Assembly (NCBI RefSeq): GCF_001686925.1
Contig: NZ_LVEN01000046.1
Location: 1-64,000 of the forward strand
DNA from: Flavobacterium piscis
GTDB taxonomy: Bacteria; Bacteroidota; Bacteroidia; Flavobacteriales; Flavobacteriaceae
DNA length: 64,000 nt
Direction of reading: 5' to 3'
Below are positions 7,871 to 17,700 of this stretch, piece after piece. Made by a program: the position numbers and the translations under genes. Positions within the stretch are counted from its first letter, which is position 1. Each line of letters opens with the position of its first letter. The notes under the pieces were generated by a model that did no database searches, was not told the origin of the DNA, and saw only the letters and a list, made by a program, of their open reading frames with translations.

Positions 7871-9951
7871 AAAAAATGAGGTTCTTGTTTTTGTTTTTCA
7901 TCAACCTAACTGTTTTTGCACAGCAGGAACCTAATTTGGCAAGTTATCAAAACCCAAATGAAAAACTAAAAGCCTGGCTAAAATATAGCAATGAAGTTTT
8001 AGATGCTGAAGATTATCCTAAACTTTTAATCGTTGCACAAAAAGGAATTGACCTTTCTAAAAATCAGCTGGCCTACAAATCAAGATTTTATTTTTTAAAA
8101 GGTAATGCATACGAATTCAATAATAATCAGACAAAAAACGCTTTAGTAAATTATGAAATTGCCTTACAATATGCACAAAAGGCGAGGCATCTTAAAAATG
8201 AAACTTCTATTTTAATGCGCCTTAATTATGCTTATTATGCGCTGAATGAAACATCCAAAAGAAAAGAATTAATAACCTACATCAAACAAGTTCTTGACAC
8301 TACAAAAAGTACGTATACAAAATCTGTTCTCTACGGAAGTCTTGGCGAATATTACCTTGATAATGCCCAATATGAAACCTTTATTGATTATCAGCTAAAA
8401 GCGATTAATTACAAAAAACAGCTCAAAAAAACGATAGCCAATGATGAAACAATTGGTGTTTCGTACAGTCAGATTGCGGCTGCTTATACCAAGATGAAAC
8501 AATTTAATAAGGCGATTGAATATTTAAATTATGCCCGGCCTTATATCAAAACGTCACCTTATATCAGTGCTTTTTCCTGCAACTATTATCTGCAATGTTT
8601 TGTTCCTTTAAAAAATCCGGATAGCATTCAAAAATATTACACCTTAATATATACGTATCCTTCCAAAAAAGATTCTTTATTTCTTAATCTAAGTTTTGCT
8701 AACCGAAGCGTATCTGAATATTATGCCAATGAAGGCCAAACCAACACCGCATTTAGTTATGCTAAAAAAGCTGTTTTACTAGGAAAAAAATCGAATGATC
8801 AGGATATTATTATGGAAGCCAATGCTGTAATGGGAAGGGTTTTATATGAAAAAGGAGAATATAAAAAAGCAATCGAAATCCTGAAAAATGCTTCTAAAAA
8901 TGCTTTGACTTACGACAAAGAATCTTTTGTAAATATCAATAAAAAACTATCACAAAGTTATGCCGCATTGGGGCTTTGGAAAGAGGCGTTTTATTACAAC
9001 GAAATCTACACCAAACACAATGATGAAATGATGCAGGAATCGGCGAAACAAAATATTGCCAATGCCGAAGCACGTTATCAAAATAAAACCAAAGGGCAGG
9101 AAATCAAAAATCTTTCGACACAAAACAAACTAAAAAACATTCAGATTGCTGATGCGCAAAAACAAAGAGTTTATTTAATTTCAGGATTAATTTTGGTTGG
9201 AATCATCCTAATATTATTATTCAAACAAAGTCAGAACCGTAAAAAAACCAATGAGAAATTACAGCTTTTGAATCAGGAACTGGACGAAGCCAATAAAATA
9301 AAAGCGCGTTTCTTTAGTATTTTAAACCACGATTTACGAAGTCCGGTTTCGAATTTAATTCACTTTCTACATCTTCAAAAAGAAAGTCCGGAACTCATTG
9401 ATGAAGCCACAGCGTTAAGAATGCAAACCAAAGTGATAACCGGAGCCGAGAATTTATTATCGTCCATGGAAGATATTTTATTGTGGAGCAAAGGCCAAAT
9501 GGAAAATTTCAAGCCCCATTTTAAAGAAGTTTCCGTAGCTGTTGTATTCGAAGAAATGCAAAATCATTTTTCGGGTGTAGAAAAGATCGTGATATTATTT
9601 GAAGATCAAAACAATATCATCTTAAATACCGATGAGAACTACCTTAAAACCATTATTAGAAACCTTACCGGAAACGCCATAAAAGCCTTAGAAAAAACAG
9701 AAAACAGAAAAATAATCTGGAAAGCCTGGCAGGAAAACAACCAAATTTATCTCTCTATCACAGACAATGGCATTGGCGGAACTCAGGAAAAATTTAAAGC
9801 TTTATACGACGACTCAGAAGTTATAGGTATCAAATCTGGTTTAGGATTGCATTTAATAAGGGATTTGGCAACCGCAATCAATTGCAAAATCGAAGTAAGC
9901 TCAAAACCGGATTCAGGAACTACGTTTACGATTAAAGTTTGTTCTAATTAA
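7867..9951 (+). CDS. TPR-containing sensor histidine kinase
   Basis: A 694-residue kinase. Its signal peptide (MRFLFLFFINLTVFAQ) leads into a periplasmic array of TPR-like helical repeats (about 30-400). A coiled coil and one membrane helix (YLISGLILVGIILILLF, about 437-453) follow, then a HisKA domain with H488 in NHDLRSP. The HATPase domain has N and G boxes (GNAIKALE, DNGIGG, GLGLHLIRD). The periplasmic TPR array is expected to sense a protein or peptide. The partner regulator upstream is LytTR-type, whereas the kinase core is HisKA-type rather than LytS-type. Confidence 0.92.
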   Translation: MKKMRFLFLFFINLTVFAQQEPNLASYQNPNEKLKAWLKYSNEVLDAEDYPKLLIVAQKGIDLSKNQLAYKSRFYFLKGNAYEFNNNQTKNALVNYEIALQYAQKARHLKNETSILMRLNYAYYALNETSKRKELITYIKQVLDTTKSTYTKSVLYGSLGEYYLDNAQYETFIDYQLKAINYKKQLKKTIANDETIGVSYSQIAAAYTKMKQFNKAIEYLNYARPYIKTSPYISAFSCNYYLQCFVPLKNPDSIQKYYTLIYTYPSKKDSLFLNLSFANRSVSEYYANEGQTNTAFSYAKKAVLLGKKSNDQDIIMEANAVMGRVLYEKGEYKKAIEILKNASKNALTYDKESFVNINKKLSQSYAALGLWKEAFYYNEIYTKHNDEMMQESAKQNIANAEARYQNKTKGQEIKNLSTQNKLKNIQIADAQKQRVYLISGLILVGIILILLFKQSQNRKKTNEKLQLLNQELDEANKIKARFFSILNHDLRSPVSNLIHFLHLQKESPELIDEATALRMQTKVITGAENLLSSMEDILLWSKGQMENFKPHFKEVSVAVVFEEMQNHFSGVEKIVILFEDQNNIILNTDENYLKTIIRNLTGNAIKALEKTENRKIIWKAWQENNQIYLSITDNGIGGTQEKFKALYDDSEVIGIKSGLGLHLIRDLATAINCKIEVSSKPDSGTTFTIKVCSN

Positions 9952-9952
9952 G

Positions 9953-10203
9953 GTTTGCCACGAATTGCACTAATTTTCACCAATTATTTATTTTGATGCT
10001 GCTTAAAAAGTTAGCCACAGATTAAAGGATTGAAATGATTCTTTGCTTTACTTTATATTATATACTCACGCAGATTTTGCGGATTAATTTAAATCACTTT
10101 TATCTGCTTGATCTGCAAAATCTGCGTGAGAAAAATAATTAGTAAAAATTAGCGTAATTAGTGGCAAAAAAATCATTTGAATCTGTGTTAATCTGTGGCA
10201 AAA
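9953..10203. repeat. Interleaved and nested dispersed inverted repeats
   Basis: The whole 250 bp gap between the kinase and trxA is repeat. The order is A (CACGAATT/CACTAATT family, about 9955-9985), B (CCACAGATTAAA, 10015-10040), C (CACGCAGATTTTGC, 10065-10084), C' (10111-10130), A' (10138-10169) and B' (10172-10203). C and C' match over 16 bp without mismatch. A/A' and B/B' are interleaved rather than nested. No gene is present. Confidence 0.8.
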
Positions 10204-10213
10204 AAACACAAAT

Positions 10214-10245
10214 AAAAAAGGCTTGACTTTCGCCAAACCTTTTTT
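10214..10245 (-). terminator. Rho-independent terminator of trxA
   Basis: Stem AAAAAAGG..TTG with CAA..CCTTTTTT, one internal mismatch, and a T run on the minus strand. It is 22 bases past the trxA stop. Confidence 0.8.
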
Positions 10246-10266
10246 ATATAAATCATAATCTTACGA

Positions 10267-10584
10267 TTACAACAAAGCGTCTAAACTATCTGCGTAGGTT
10301 TGTTTCGGAGCAACTCCTACTTGTTTTCCTACTACTTCACCGTTATGAAAAACCAAAACGGTAGGTATGTTACGCACACCATATTTTGCAGCGAATTCCT
10401 GGTTAGCATCTACATCGACTTTACCAACAACTACTTTACCTGCATATTCTTCACTGATTTGGTCAATGATTGGACCAACCATTCTACAAGGACCGCACCA
10501 TGCTGCCCAAAAATCTACCATTACTGGTTTATCTGATTTCAAAACTACTTCATCAAAAGTAGCATCTGTTATTGCTAATGCCAT
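10267..10584 (-). CDS. trxA: Thioredoxin
   Basis: A 105-residue cytosolic thioredoxin of standard length. The redox motif WCGPC sits at 29-33 (C30, C33) and the cis-proline segment NIPT at 72-75. It reduces protein disulfides and recycles reductases with thioredoxin reductase. There is no signal peptide. It is transcribed alone, with a terminator at 10214-10245. A -7 box TAAATTTG lies at 10639-10646 on the minus strand, with a TTG 16 bases further out. Confidence 0.97.
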   Translation of the reverse strand: MALAITDATFDEVVLKSDKPVMVDFWAAWCGPCRMVGPIIDQISEEYAGKVVVGKVDVDANQEFAAKYGVRNIPTVLVFHNGEVVGKQVGVAPKQTYADSLDALL

Positions 10585-10829
10585 AATTTCTTATCTTTTA
10601 AAATTATTGTCTGAATTGTTTCGTTTCAAACTAGAGTACAAATTTAAAAATTAAATACTAATCAAACACCATTCTTAAATTAGTTTTAATTATAAATGCA
10701 TTGTCATTTATTATATCATTCCCATGTTCATAAATCATAAGTTTTAACTTACGCATTGTTGTTGTGTTATCTTTTTAACATAACGTCGGTTTTTTACCTT
10801 ATCTTTAATGATACAGAAAATTATTCGCG

Positions 10830-13298
10830 ATGGCAGAAACCTTACAGCACATAAAAACATTTTTTCAATCGGCTCGTTTTAAGAAATATGCCAAGCGTTT
10901 TGGCTTTTTTATTTTAGGACTTATCGCATTGTTATTGATTGCTTGTGGTGGATTGTCAATTTATTTTAATCAAAATAAAACCGAAATCATCGCCAAGATC
11001 AATACAAAAATCAATGAAAACATCAACGGAAAATTTCATGTTGGCGATTTTCATTATAAGTTTTTAACCGGTTTCCCCAATTTTACCCTGGCCTTAAAAG
11101 ATGTCGAACTCAAAGACAATCAATGGGCAACGCACAAACATACTTTACTAAAAGCTACCGAAGTAGAGGCACGTTTGAACGTTTGGAGTTTACTGCAAAA
11201 CGAAATCAATATTCATAAAATTCTCATCAACGACGCGGATATTTATGTTTATAAAGCCGAAGATGGCTATTCGAACGCCGATATCTTTAAACCTAAAAAG
11301 AAAAAATCGCCCGAAAATAAATCAGATCGCGAAACTACCATTGACCAAATCGACCTCAACGATGTTCACTTTATTCTGGACAATAGGCTTGGGCATAAAT
11401 TGTTTGATTTTGATGTTGCCAGTTTAAAAACAAAAGTAGATTTTGATGGCGACAATTGGCAAACCGATGTATTTCTGGATACTCAAATAAAGAGTTTAGC
11501 CTTTAATACCGTACACGGAAGTTTTGCCAAAGAAAAAGAACTCAAAGGAACTTTTAATGTTGCGTATTCTGCCGAAAAAGAACGAATTGATGTCTTAACC
11601 CGAGGTCTAAAAATAGGAACAGATTCTTTTGATATTACCGCATTTTTTAATCTTGCCAAAGGAAATGCCCTTTTCGGAATCAATATTGGGACTTCGATTT
11701 TATGGCAAAATGCATCGAATTTATTGTCCGGAAATATTAGTTCTAAATTAAATCGCTTTAATCTGAGTCAACCCATCGACGTAAATTGCGATATAAAAGG
11801 CGATTTTAATGCCGAAGGAGATCCACGAATTGTCGTTCAGGCCATTATAAAAGACAACGAATTGAGTATTCCCGACGGATTAATTAAAAAATGCAACTTT
11901 AAAGGGATTTTTACCAATAATTTTAAACCAAAAGACGGTTACAACGACGCCAATTCGGCTATTATTCTGACCAGATTTGTGGGCGAATACGAGAATATTC
12001 CACTTACGATTCCGCAGTTGGCGATTAACAATCTCGAAAAACCATTGGCAACCGGAAACGTAAGTTCTGATTTTGATGTAGAAAGACTCAACCAAATCAG
12101 CAACGACAAATGGATTCAGTTTTCAGCCGGACATGCAAAAGCCAACCTGAAATTTCAGTTTGATATCGTCGATTTGTACATTACAAAACCGCGTTTTATT
12201 GGCAAAATAGATGTTGATGATGCCTCATTTCATTATATCCCAAAAAATGTTCATGCCGTAAAAACCAATATTCACCTTGATTTTACCGAGAAAGCATTGC
12301 TTATCAAACAAATCACATACAAACATCTTAAAAACACAATTTTAATCGAAGGCAAAATCGACAATTTCCTGAACCTTTATTACGATGCGCCCGAAAAAAT
12401 GATTGTAAACTGGAAAATCTATTCTCCATATATTGATCTGAAACAATTTCTGGGCGTTTTAGCCACTTCGCAAAAAACAAAAGCCACGGCGAAAACCCAT
12501 AAAAGAACCACAATTTCGAACCAGATACGAACCGCAATCGACAAATGCGCTGTAGTAATCGACATCAAAGCCGATAAAATTAGTTACAACAAACTAACTG
12601 CGACCAACACAATCGCAACCGTACAAATGATCGATTCGAGATTGGTGATTAAAAACGGTTCGCTGCAAACTTCTGGTGGAAGTATTACGTTTAACAGCGA
12701 AGTACAACCCAGCGGAAAAAACTTTGCTTTTAGCTCTAACGCACAGGTAAACCGTGTTGATATTGCGAGTTTTTTACGTTCGTTTAATAACTTCGGAGTG
12801 AAATCTTTTAGTCCCAATAACATCAAAGGAAAACTCAGCAGCGAGGCCAATGTTACCGGATTTATCAACAGCAACGGCGAGTTGATCACCAATTCTATGC
12901 ACGGAAATCTGACTTTCAATGTCAATCAGGGCGCTTTGGTCAATTTCGACCCTATCGTAAAAATTGGCAAGTTTGCTTTTCCGTTCCGCGATGTCGAGAA
13001 TATTACGTTTAGCGATTTATCCGGTACTCTAAAATTGCGCGGAGAACAAATCGATGTCAATAATTTCACCATTAGTTCCAGCGTCTTAAACCTCGATGCC
13101 GAAGGTATTTATTCCTTTGGCCGAGGCACCAATCTCGCCCTCACCATCCCGCTCCGAAACTCCAAAAACGACATCAAACTCGCCACCAAAGCCGAACGTG
13201 ACGCCGTTCGCGACCGCGGAATTGTCCTGCATCTAATTGCTCTGGATGACGAAGGAAAAATGAAAATTAAATGGGGGAAGAAGGATAAAGAAAAATGA
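10830..13298 (+). CDS. AsmA-family inner-membrane protein
   Basis: An 822-residue protein with a short cytosolic N terminus and one membrane helix (about 24-46, FGFFILGLIALLLIACGG). A very long periplasmic beta-rich region follows, ending in an AsmA-like C-terminal domain (VDIASFLRSF, SFSPNNIKGKLSSEANVTGF, LTFNVNQGALVNFDPI). AsmA-like proteins (AsmA, TamB, YhdP types) form bridges thought to move phospholipid toward the outer membrane. The N-terminal half (FPNFTLALKDVELKD) fits the chorein-like repeat. The last 150 bases of the gene are visibly more GC-rich than the rest. The gene is alone between trxA and an intergenic stretch. Confidence 0.85.
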   Translation: MAETLQHIKTFFQSARFKKYAKRFGFFILGLIALLLIACGGLSIYFNQNKTEIIAKINTKINENINGKFHVGDFHYKFLTGFPNFTLALKDVELKDNQWATHKHTLLKATEVEARLNVWSLLQNEINIHKILINDADIYVYKAEDGYSNADIFKPKKKKSPENKSDRETTIDQIDLNDVHFILDNRLGHKLFDFDVASLKTKVDFDGDNWQTDVFLDTQIKSLAFNTVHGSFAKEKELKGTFNVAYSAEKERIDVLTRGLKIGTDSFDITAFFNLAKGNALFGINIGTSILWQNASNLLSGNISSKLNRFNLSQPIDVNCDIKGDFNAEGDPRIVVQAIIKDNELSIPDGLIKKCNFKGIFTNNFKPKDGYNDANSAIILTRFVGEYENIPLTIPQLAINNLEKPLATGNVSSDFDVERLNQISNDKWIQFSAGHAKANLKFQFDIVDLYITKPRFIGKIDVDDASFHYIPKNVHAVKTNIHLDFTEKALLIKQITYKHLKNTILIEGKIDNFLNLYYDAPEKMIVNWKIYSPYIDLKQFLGVLATSQKTKATAKTHKRTTISNQIRTAIDKCAVVIDIKADKISYNKLTATNTIATVQMIDSRLVIKNGSLQTSGGSITFNSEVQPSGKNFAFSSNAQVNRVDIASFLRSFNNFGVKSFSPNNIKGKLSSEANVTGFINSNGELITNSMHGNLTFNVNQGALVNFDPIVKIGKFAFPFRDVENITFSDLSGTLKLRGEQIDVNNFTISSSVLNLDAEGIYSFGRGTNLALTIPLRNSKNDIKLATKAERDAVRDRGIVLHLIALDDEGKMKIKWGKKDKEK

Positions 13299-13332
13299 TT
13301 TTACCACATAATAAAACACAAACTCATCTCAA

Positions 13333-13440
13333 TCTTGTCATTCTTGAGGAAAGACCTGTTCGCCTCGGCGAAAGCAATCACACTAGAAACTCGCCAAAGA
13401 TTTGTCACTCTGAGCGAAGTCGAAGAGCTTTTTCAACTTG
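13333..13440. repeat. Degenerate GTCATxxCGA-family repeat
   Basis: Fragments such as TTGTCATTCTTGAGGAAAG, AGAAACTCGCCAAAGATTTG and CACTCTGAGCGAAGTCGAAG correspond to the family that forms the perfect inverted repeats at 24.0 kb and 51.2 kb. Here the arms no longer match, so this looks like a decayed copy. Confidence 0.6.
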
Positions 13441-13475
13441 TAATTTGTAATTTAAAAATATTGTAATTTCAATTT

Positions 13476-13563
13476 TCAGGAGCTATTTCCTGCTGTCCAC
13501 TATATCTTTTGTGGCGAACCCCGCCACAAAAGGATGCCGCTCCCATCAGGGCTAGGGCTTTTG
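13476..13563 (+). ncRNA. Candidate structured RNA element
   Basis: A compact element more GC-rich than its surroundings. A perfect 11 bp hairpin (13506-13516 with 13522-13532, loop AACCC) sits inside an outer 5 bp stem GGAGC (13479-13483) with GCTCC (13539-13543). CCTG (13489-13492) could also pair with CAGG (13547-13550) as a pseudoknot. A truncated copy of its first bases (TTTCAGGAGCTA) recurs at 23971. The look is that of a conserved flavobacterial RNA or repeat; the Rfam Flavo-1 motif is one possibility I cannot confirm. It could also be a mobile palindromic repeat. Confidence 0.45.
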
Positions 13564-13592
13564 TTTTCATAAGAAGTTTATAAATATAAATT

Positions 13593-13622
13593 AACGCCAG
13601 TTAGAAATGATTGGCGTTTTTT
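13593..13622 (+). terminator. Rho-independent terminator downstream of the structured element
   Basis: Stem AACGCCA (13593-13599) with TGGCGTT (13612-13618), 12-base loop, then a T tract on the plus strand. It would end transcription of the structured element, or read-through from the AsmA gene. Confidence 0.7.
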
Positions 13623-13767
13623 ATGGAAAAATTTAAAACTAAAATAATAGTAATTTTTAAATATTATTAACGAGGCCAATTGTAAGCGGCTCAATTATCG
13701 ACTAAAAACTACATTTGAATTAAGCATATTTTAAAATATTTTTAGTACCAAAATCCATTATTAAGAA

Positions 13768-14247
13768 ATGAAATATTTAGCAGAAATAATTTTCGGAAAG
13801 GATCCAGTAAGGAAATTTCATAATAATGAACCTTTAAATGACTTTGAAAAAATCATCAACTTAAAAAAGTATACTTTCGAAACTTGGGTAGAAAGAAATG
13901 CATTTTACAAAGGACTTGGTGAAGCAATGGGCTGGTTAGAATTCGAAGTAATTAAAGAATACGAAGAGAAAGATAGCAAAGAAGAAAAAGAAGATGACGA
14001 TAAATTTGATTATTGGGCATTCATTGAGAAATATTATCCAAAATATTATCACTGTGATAATGTTTTACTAAGCGATATATTAACTAGAAAACTTGTGGGT
14101 GAAGAGATTTGCGAGCAAGACGAAGAGAATATTAAAGATTGGGATATTAGGAACGAATTATTTGAAGTAGATAAAGAATTACTTTGTAAAGCTTTTGAAA
14201 ATTATTTTAATATTGCTTATCCTGAAAATCTTATTCCTAAAAATTAA
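13768..14247 (+). CDS. Hypothetical acidic protein
   Basis: I do not recognise this 159-residue protein. It has no signal peptide or membrane helix. It is strongly acidic, with a run EKDSKEEKEDDD near residues 72-83, and is rich in Tyr, Trp and Phe in the second half (FDYWAFIEKYYPKYYH). Composition is more AT-rich than the neighbouring core genes. A -7 box TACATTTG lies at 13710-13717, about 50 bases before the start, without a well-spaced TTG. It precedes the NUDIX/helicase operon on the same strand by 87 bases and may belong to it. Small acidic proteins of this kind are often immunity or anti-nuclease proteins, but that is only a guess. Confidence 0.6.
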   Translation: MKYLAEIIFGKDPVRKFHNNEPLNDFEKIINLKKYTFETWVERNAFYKGLGEAMGWLEFEVIKEYEEKDSKEEKEDDDKFDYWAFIEKYYPKYYHCDNVLLSDILTRKLVGEEICEQDEENIKDWDIRNELFEVDKELLCKAFENYFNIAYPENLIPKN

Positions 14248-14334
14248 TAAGAATAGTTAATGTGATTATATTTCACTAATATTAAACTTCGTTATCAAAT
14301 TATTATTTATAAATCATTTACCGCATTATTAAAA

Positions 14335-14730
14335 ATGTCTAAAATCATAAATGTTACTTGTGCAATTATTTTAAAGGATAAAAAAATTCTCGTTGCGCAA
14401 AGAAATGAAAAAATGAAATTACCTTTAAAATGGGAATTTCCTGGCGGTAAATTAGAAATTAATGAAAGTGAAATAGAATGTATCAAAAGAGAAATTAAAG
14501 AAGAAATAAATATCAATATTGAGGTGTTGCAAAAATTATCAAATAACATTCATGATTACGGTACTTTCAAAATCAATTTAATTCCTTTCCTAGTTCAATA
14601 TATTTCAGGTGAAATCAAACTAGCAGAACATAAAGATTACAGATTACTAGAAAGATCACAATTATTAAACCTTGATTGGGCAGAAGCAGATTTACCAATC
14701 GTTGAAGAATTTTTAAAACTTGAAATATGA
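14335..14730 (+). CDS. NUDIX hydrolase, MutT-like
   Basis: A 131-residue NUDIX hydrolase, expected to cleave a nucleoside diphosphate linked to another moiety (for example oxidised dGTP). The NUDIX box runs G38-x5-E44-x7-R52-E53-I-x-E56-E57. The usual Gly after EEx is Asn59. The PGGKLE segment and the N-terminal strand IILKDKKILVAQRN match MutT-type (8-oxo-dGTP diphosphatase) enzymes. Its last codons overlap the first codons of the helicase gene (ATGA at 14727-14730), so the two proteins are made together. That coupling suggests a role with the helicase rather than general nucleotide-pool cleaning. Confidence 0.88.
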   Translation: MSKIINVTCAIILKDKKILVAQRNEKMKLPLKWEFPGGKLEINESEIECIKREIKEEININIEVLQKLSNNIHDYGTFKINLIPFLVQYISGEIKLAEHKDYRLLERSQLLNLDWAEADLPIVEEFLKLEI

Positions 14731-17700
14731 ACCAAGGATTATATGAAGAATTAGTTACCAAGCTAATAAACTACAAAATAAACGAATTAGATAAAGATAT
14801 ATTTCAAATAAAAAAGACTTCAATAGACAAAGCCGAAGCATCTCAATTATTATCACAGCATATTGGCAAAGTCATCAAATATGCATTAGAAAATTTACCT
14901 AAACAAAAGGAAATTGATTTAATAGATAATCAAATAAAAATTTCGAATAAGATAATTCAACTATTAAGAGATGAATTAAAAAACGAAGAGTTTGAAGGCG
15001 ATTTAATTGAAACAGAAGGAAAAATATTGAACGCTGTTTTCACAAAAGTCGATGCTCATTTTAAAGACTTAGATCTACATTTAAAAGAAATTACACCTTA
15101 CACTAGACTAATTCATAGCGAGCTTTTTACTGGAGGAAATGCAGGAACAACTTTAGAAAGTGAATTACGAAAAGAGATATTATCTTCAAATAAAATTGAT
15201 TTATTAGTTTCTTTTATTAAATGGAAAGGTATTCGAATTCTTGAACGTGAATTAAGAGAATTTACAGAAAGAGGAGGAAAACTGAGAGTCATTACAACTA
15301 CATATATTGGCGCAACAGATTCTAAAGCTGTTGAATTCTTGGCGTCATTAGAAAACACAGAAGTAAAGGTTTCATATAATACAGGAAATGAGCGTTTACA
15401 TGCAAAAGCTTATTTATTTCAAAGAAATACAGGATTTCATACTGGCTATATTGGTTCTTCAAATTTTTCCCGTTCAGCTTTAACTGATGGACTAGAATGG
15501 AATTTAAAAGTTACGACTAAAGAAGTTGGACATATTATTGATAAATTTAAAAAAACATTTGAGGCGTATTGGCAAAATGCAGACTTTGAATTATATGATG
15601 AAAGTATTCATTCTGAAAAATTAGTTGATGCTCTTAAACAAGGAAGATTTTCAAAAGAATATACTTTTACTACAGCTTATTTTGACATCAAACCTTTTCC
15701 TTATCAAAAGGAAATTCTTGAAAAACTAGAAGTTGAAAGAACGGTTCATAATCGATATAGAAATCTTTTGGTAGCTGCTACTGGAACGGGGAAAACTGTA
15801 ATTTCTGCATTTGACTACAAGAATTTCAGGACCAATAATAAATCCTCTAAATTGCTTTTCGTAGCACATAGAAAAGAAATTCTACAACAAGCAAAAGCAA
15901 CTTTTCAAGGAGTTTTAAAAGATAACAACTTTGGTGATTTATGGGTTGACGGAATTGAGCCCAATTCTAATGAATATCTTTTTGTATCAGTACAAACTTT
16001 AAACAATAGATTAAAAGATTTAAAACTTTCTCCAGAATACTACGACTTTATTATTCTTGATGAAGCACATCACGGATCAGCTTCAAGTTACAGACCTTTT
16101 CTAAATTATTTTAAACCTAAAGTTTTATTAGGATTAACGGCAACTCCAGAAAGAATGGATAATGAAAATATTCTAGATGATTTCTGTAATCGTATTGCAG
16201 CAGAAATAAGACTTCCTGAAGCATTAAATAAAAAACTGTTAAGTCCTTTTCAATATTTTGGAATTACTGATAGTATTGATTTGACAAATGTAAAATGGGA
16301 AAAGGGTAAATATGTTGCAAGCGAACTAACAGCATTATATACTAAAAACAATATTCGTGTTGGGGAGATAATTACAAATCTTAATAAATATCTTAATGAT
16401 ATAAATGACATTCGTGCAATCGGTTTTTGTGTAACTGTTGAACATGCTATTTTTATGACTGAAAAATTTAATTTGGCAGGATTAAAAGCAAATTACTTAA
16501 CATCTAAAAATGCAAGCGAAAGAGACAGAATTCGAGAAGAATTCAAGAAAAAAGAATTCAATTATTTATTTGTAGTTGACATTTTCAATGAGGGTGTGGA
16601 TATTCCTGAAATTGATACCGTTTTATTTTTAAGACCAACCGAAAGTTTAACCGTTTTTCTTCAGCAATTAGGTCGCGGTTTACGTTTGGCAGAAGGAAAG
16701 GATTGTTTGACTGTCTTAGATTTTGTTGGAAACTCAAGACCTGAATATGATTTTGAAAGTAAATTCAGAGCATTAATTGGTAAAACAACAACTTCCGTTC
16801 AAAAAGAAATTGAAGATGATTTCCCTCATCTTCCTTTAGGCTGTTCCATTGTTTTGGAGAAGAAAACAAAAGAAACAATTCTTGAAAATATTAAAAAAGC
16901 TACATCCTTAAATGTAAATCAAATAATTACTAAAATTATAAATTTTCAACATCAAACAAATTTACCGTTAACTTTAAATAATTTCATTGAATTGTATCAT
17001 ATTCCCATTGAAACTATTTACAAAAAAGATAGCTGGTCAAGATTATGTCAACGAGCAGGAATAACTGATGATTTTGAAAACATAAATGAAAAACAAATTT
17101 ACTCTGCAATAAGCAACAAATGGCTTTCTACCAACTCAACAAGTTATTTTAATTTCATTTTAACGATCGCAAAACAAGGTTTCAATATTAGAATTGATGA
17201 TTTCGATGAAAACCAAAAAACCATGTTATTAATGCTACATTATGATGTATGGCAAAATGCTGGAGGATTCGATTCTTTAGAAAAAAGTATAATTCAAATA
17301 GGAAAAAATAAAACTCTTGTTAATGAAATTATCGAAGTTTTAGAAATATTAATTGATAAAATTGGTTTTAAAGAAATTGATATTCAATTACCTTATGAAC
17401 AACCATTAAAATTACACGCTCGATATACGAGAGATCAAATACTAGCAGCTTTCCGTTTAAGTACATTCGATAAAAAATCATCTAATCGAGAAGGTGCAGC
17501 AGAAAATAAGAGCTTAAACACAGAAATACTTTTTATTAATTTGATTAAATCCGAAGAGAACTTTTCGCCAACAACTATGTATGAGGATTATGCCATAAGT
17601 GAAACATTATTTCATTGGCAATCACATAATGCTTATGGACCAGAAACAAGCAAAGGAGTTTCATACATAAGACATATTGAAAGCAATAAAAAAATATTAC

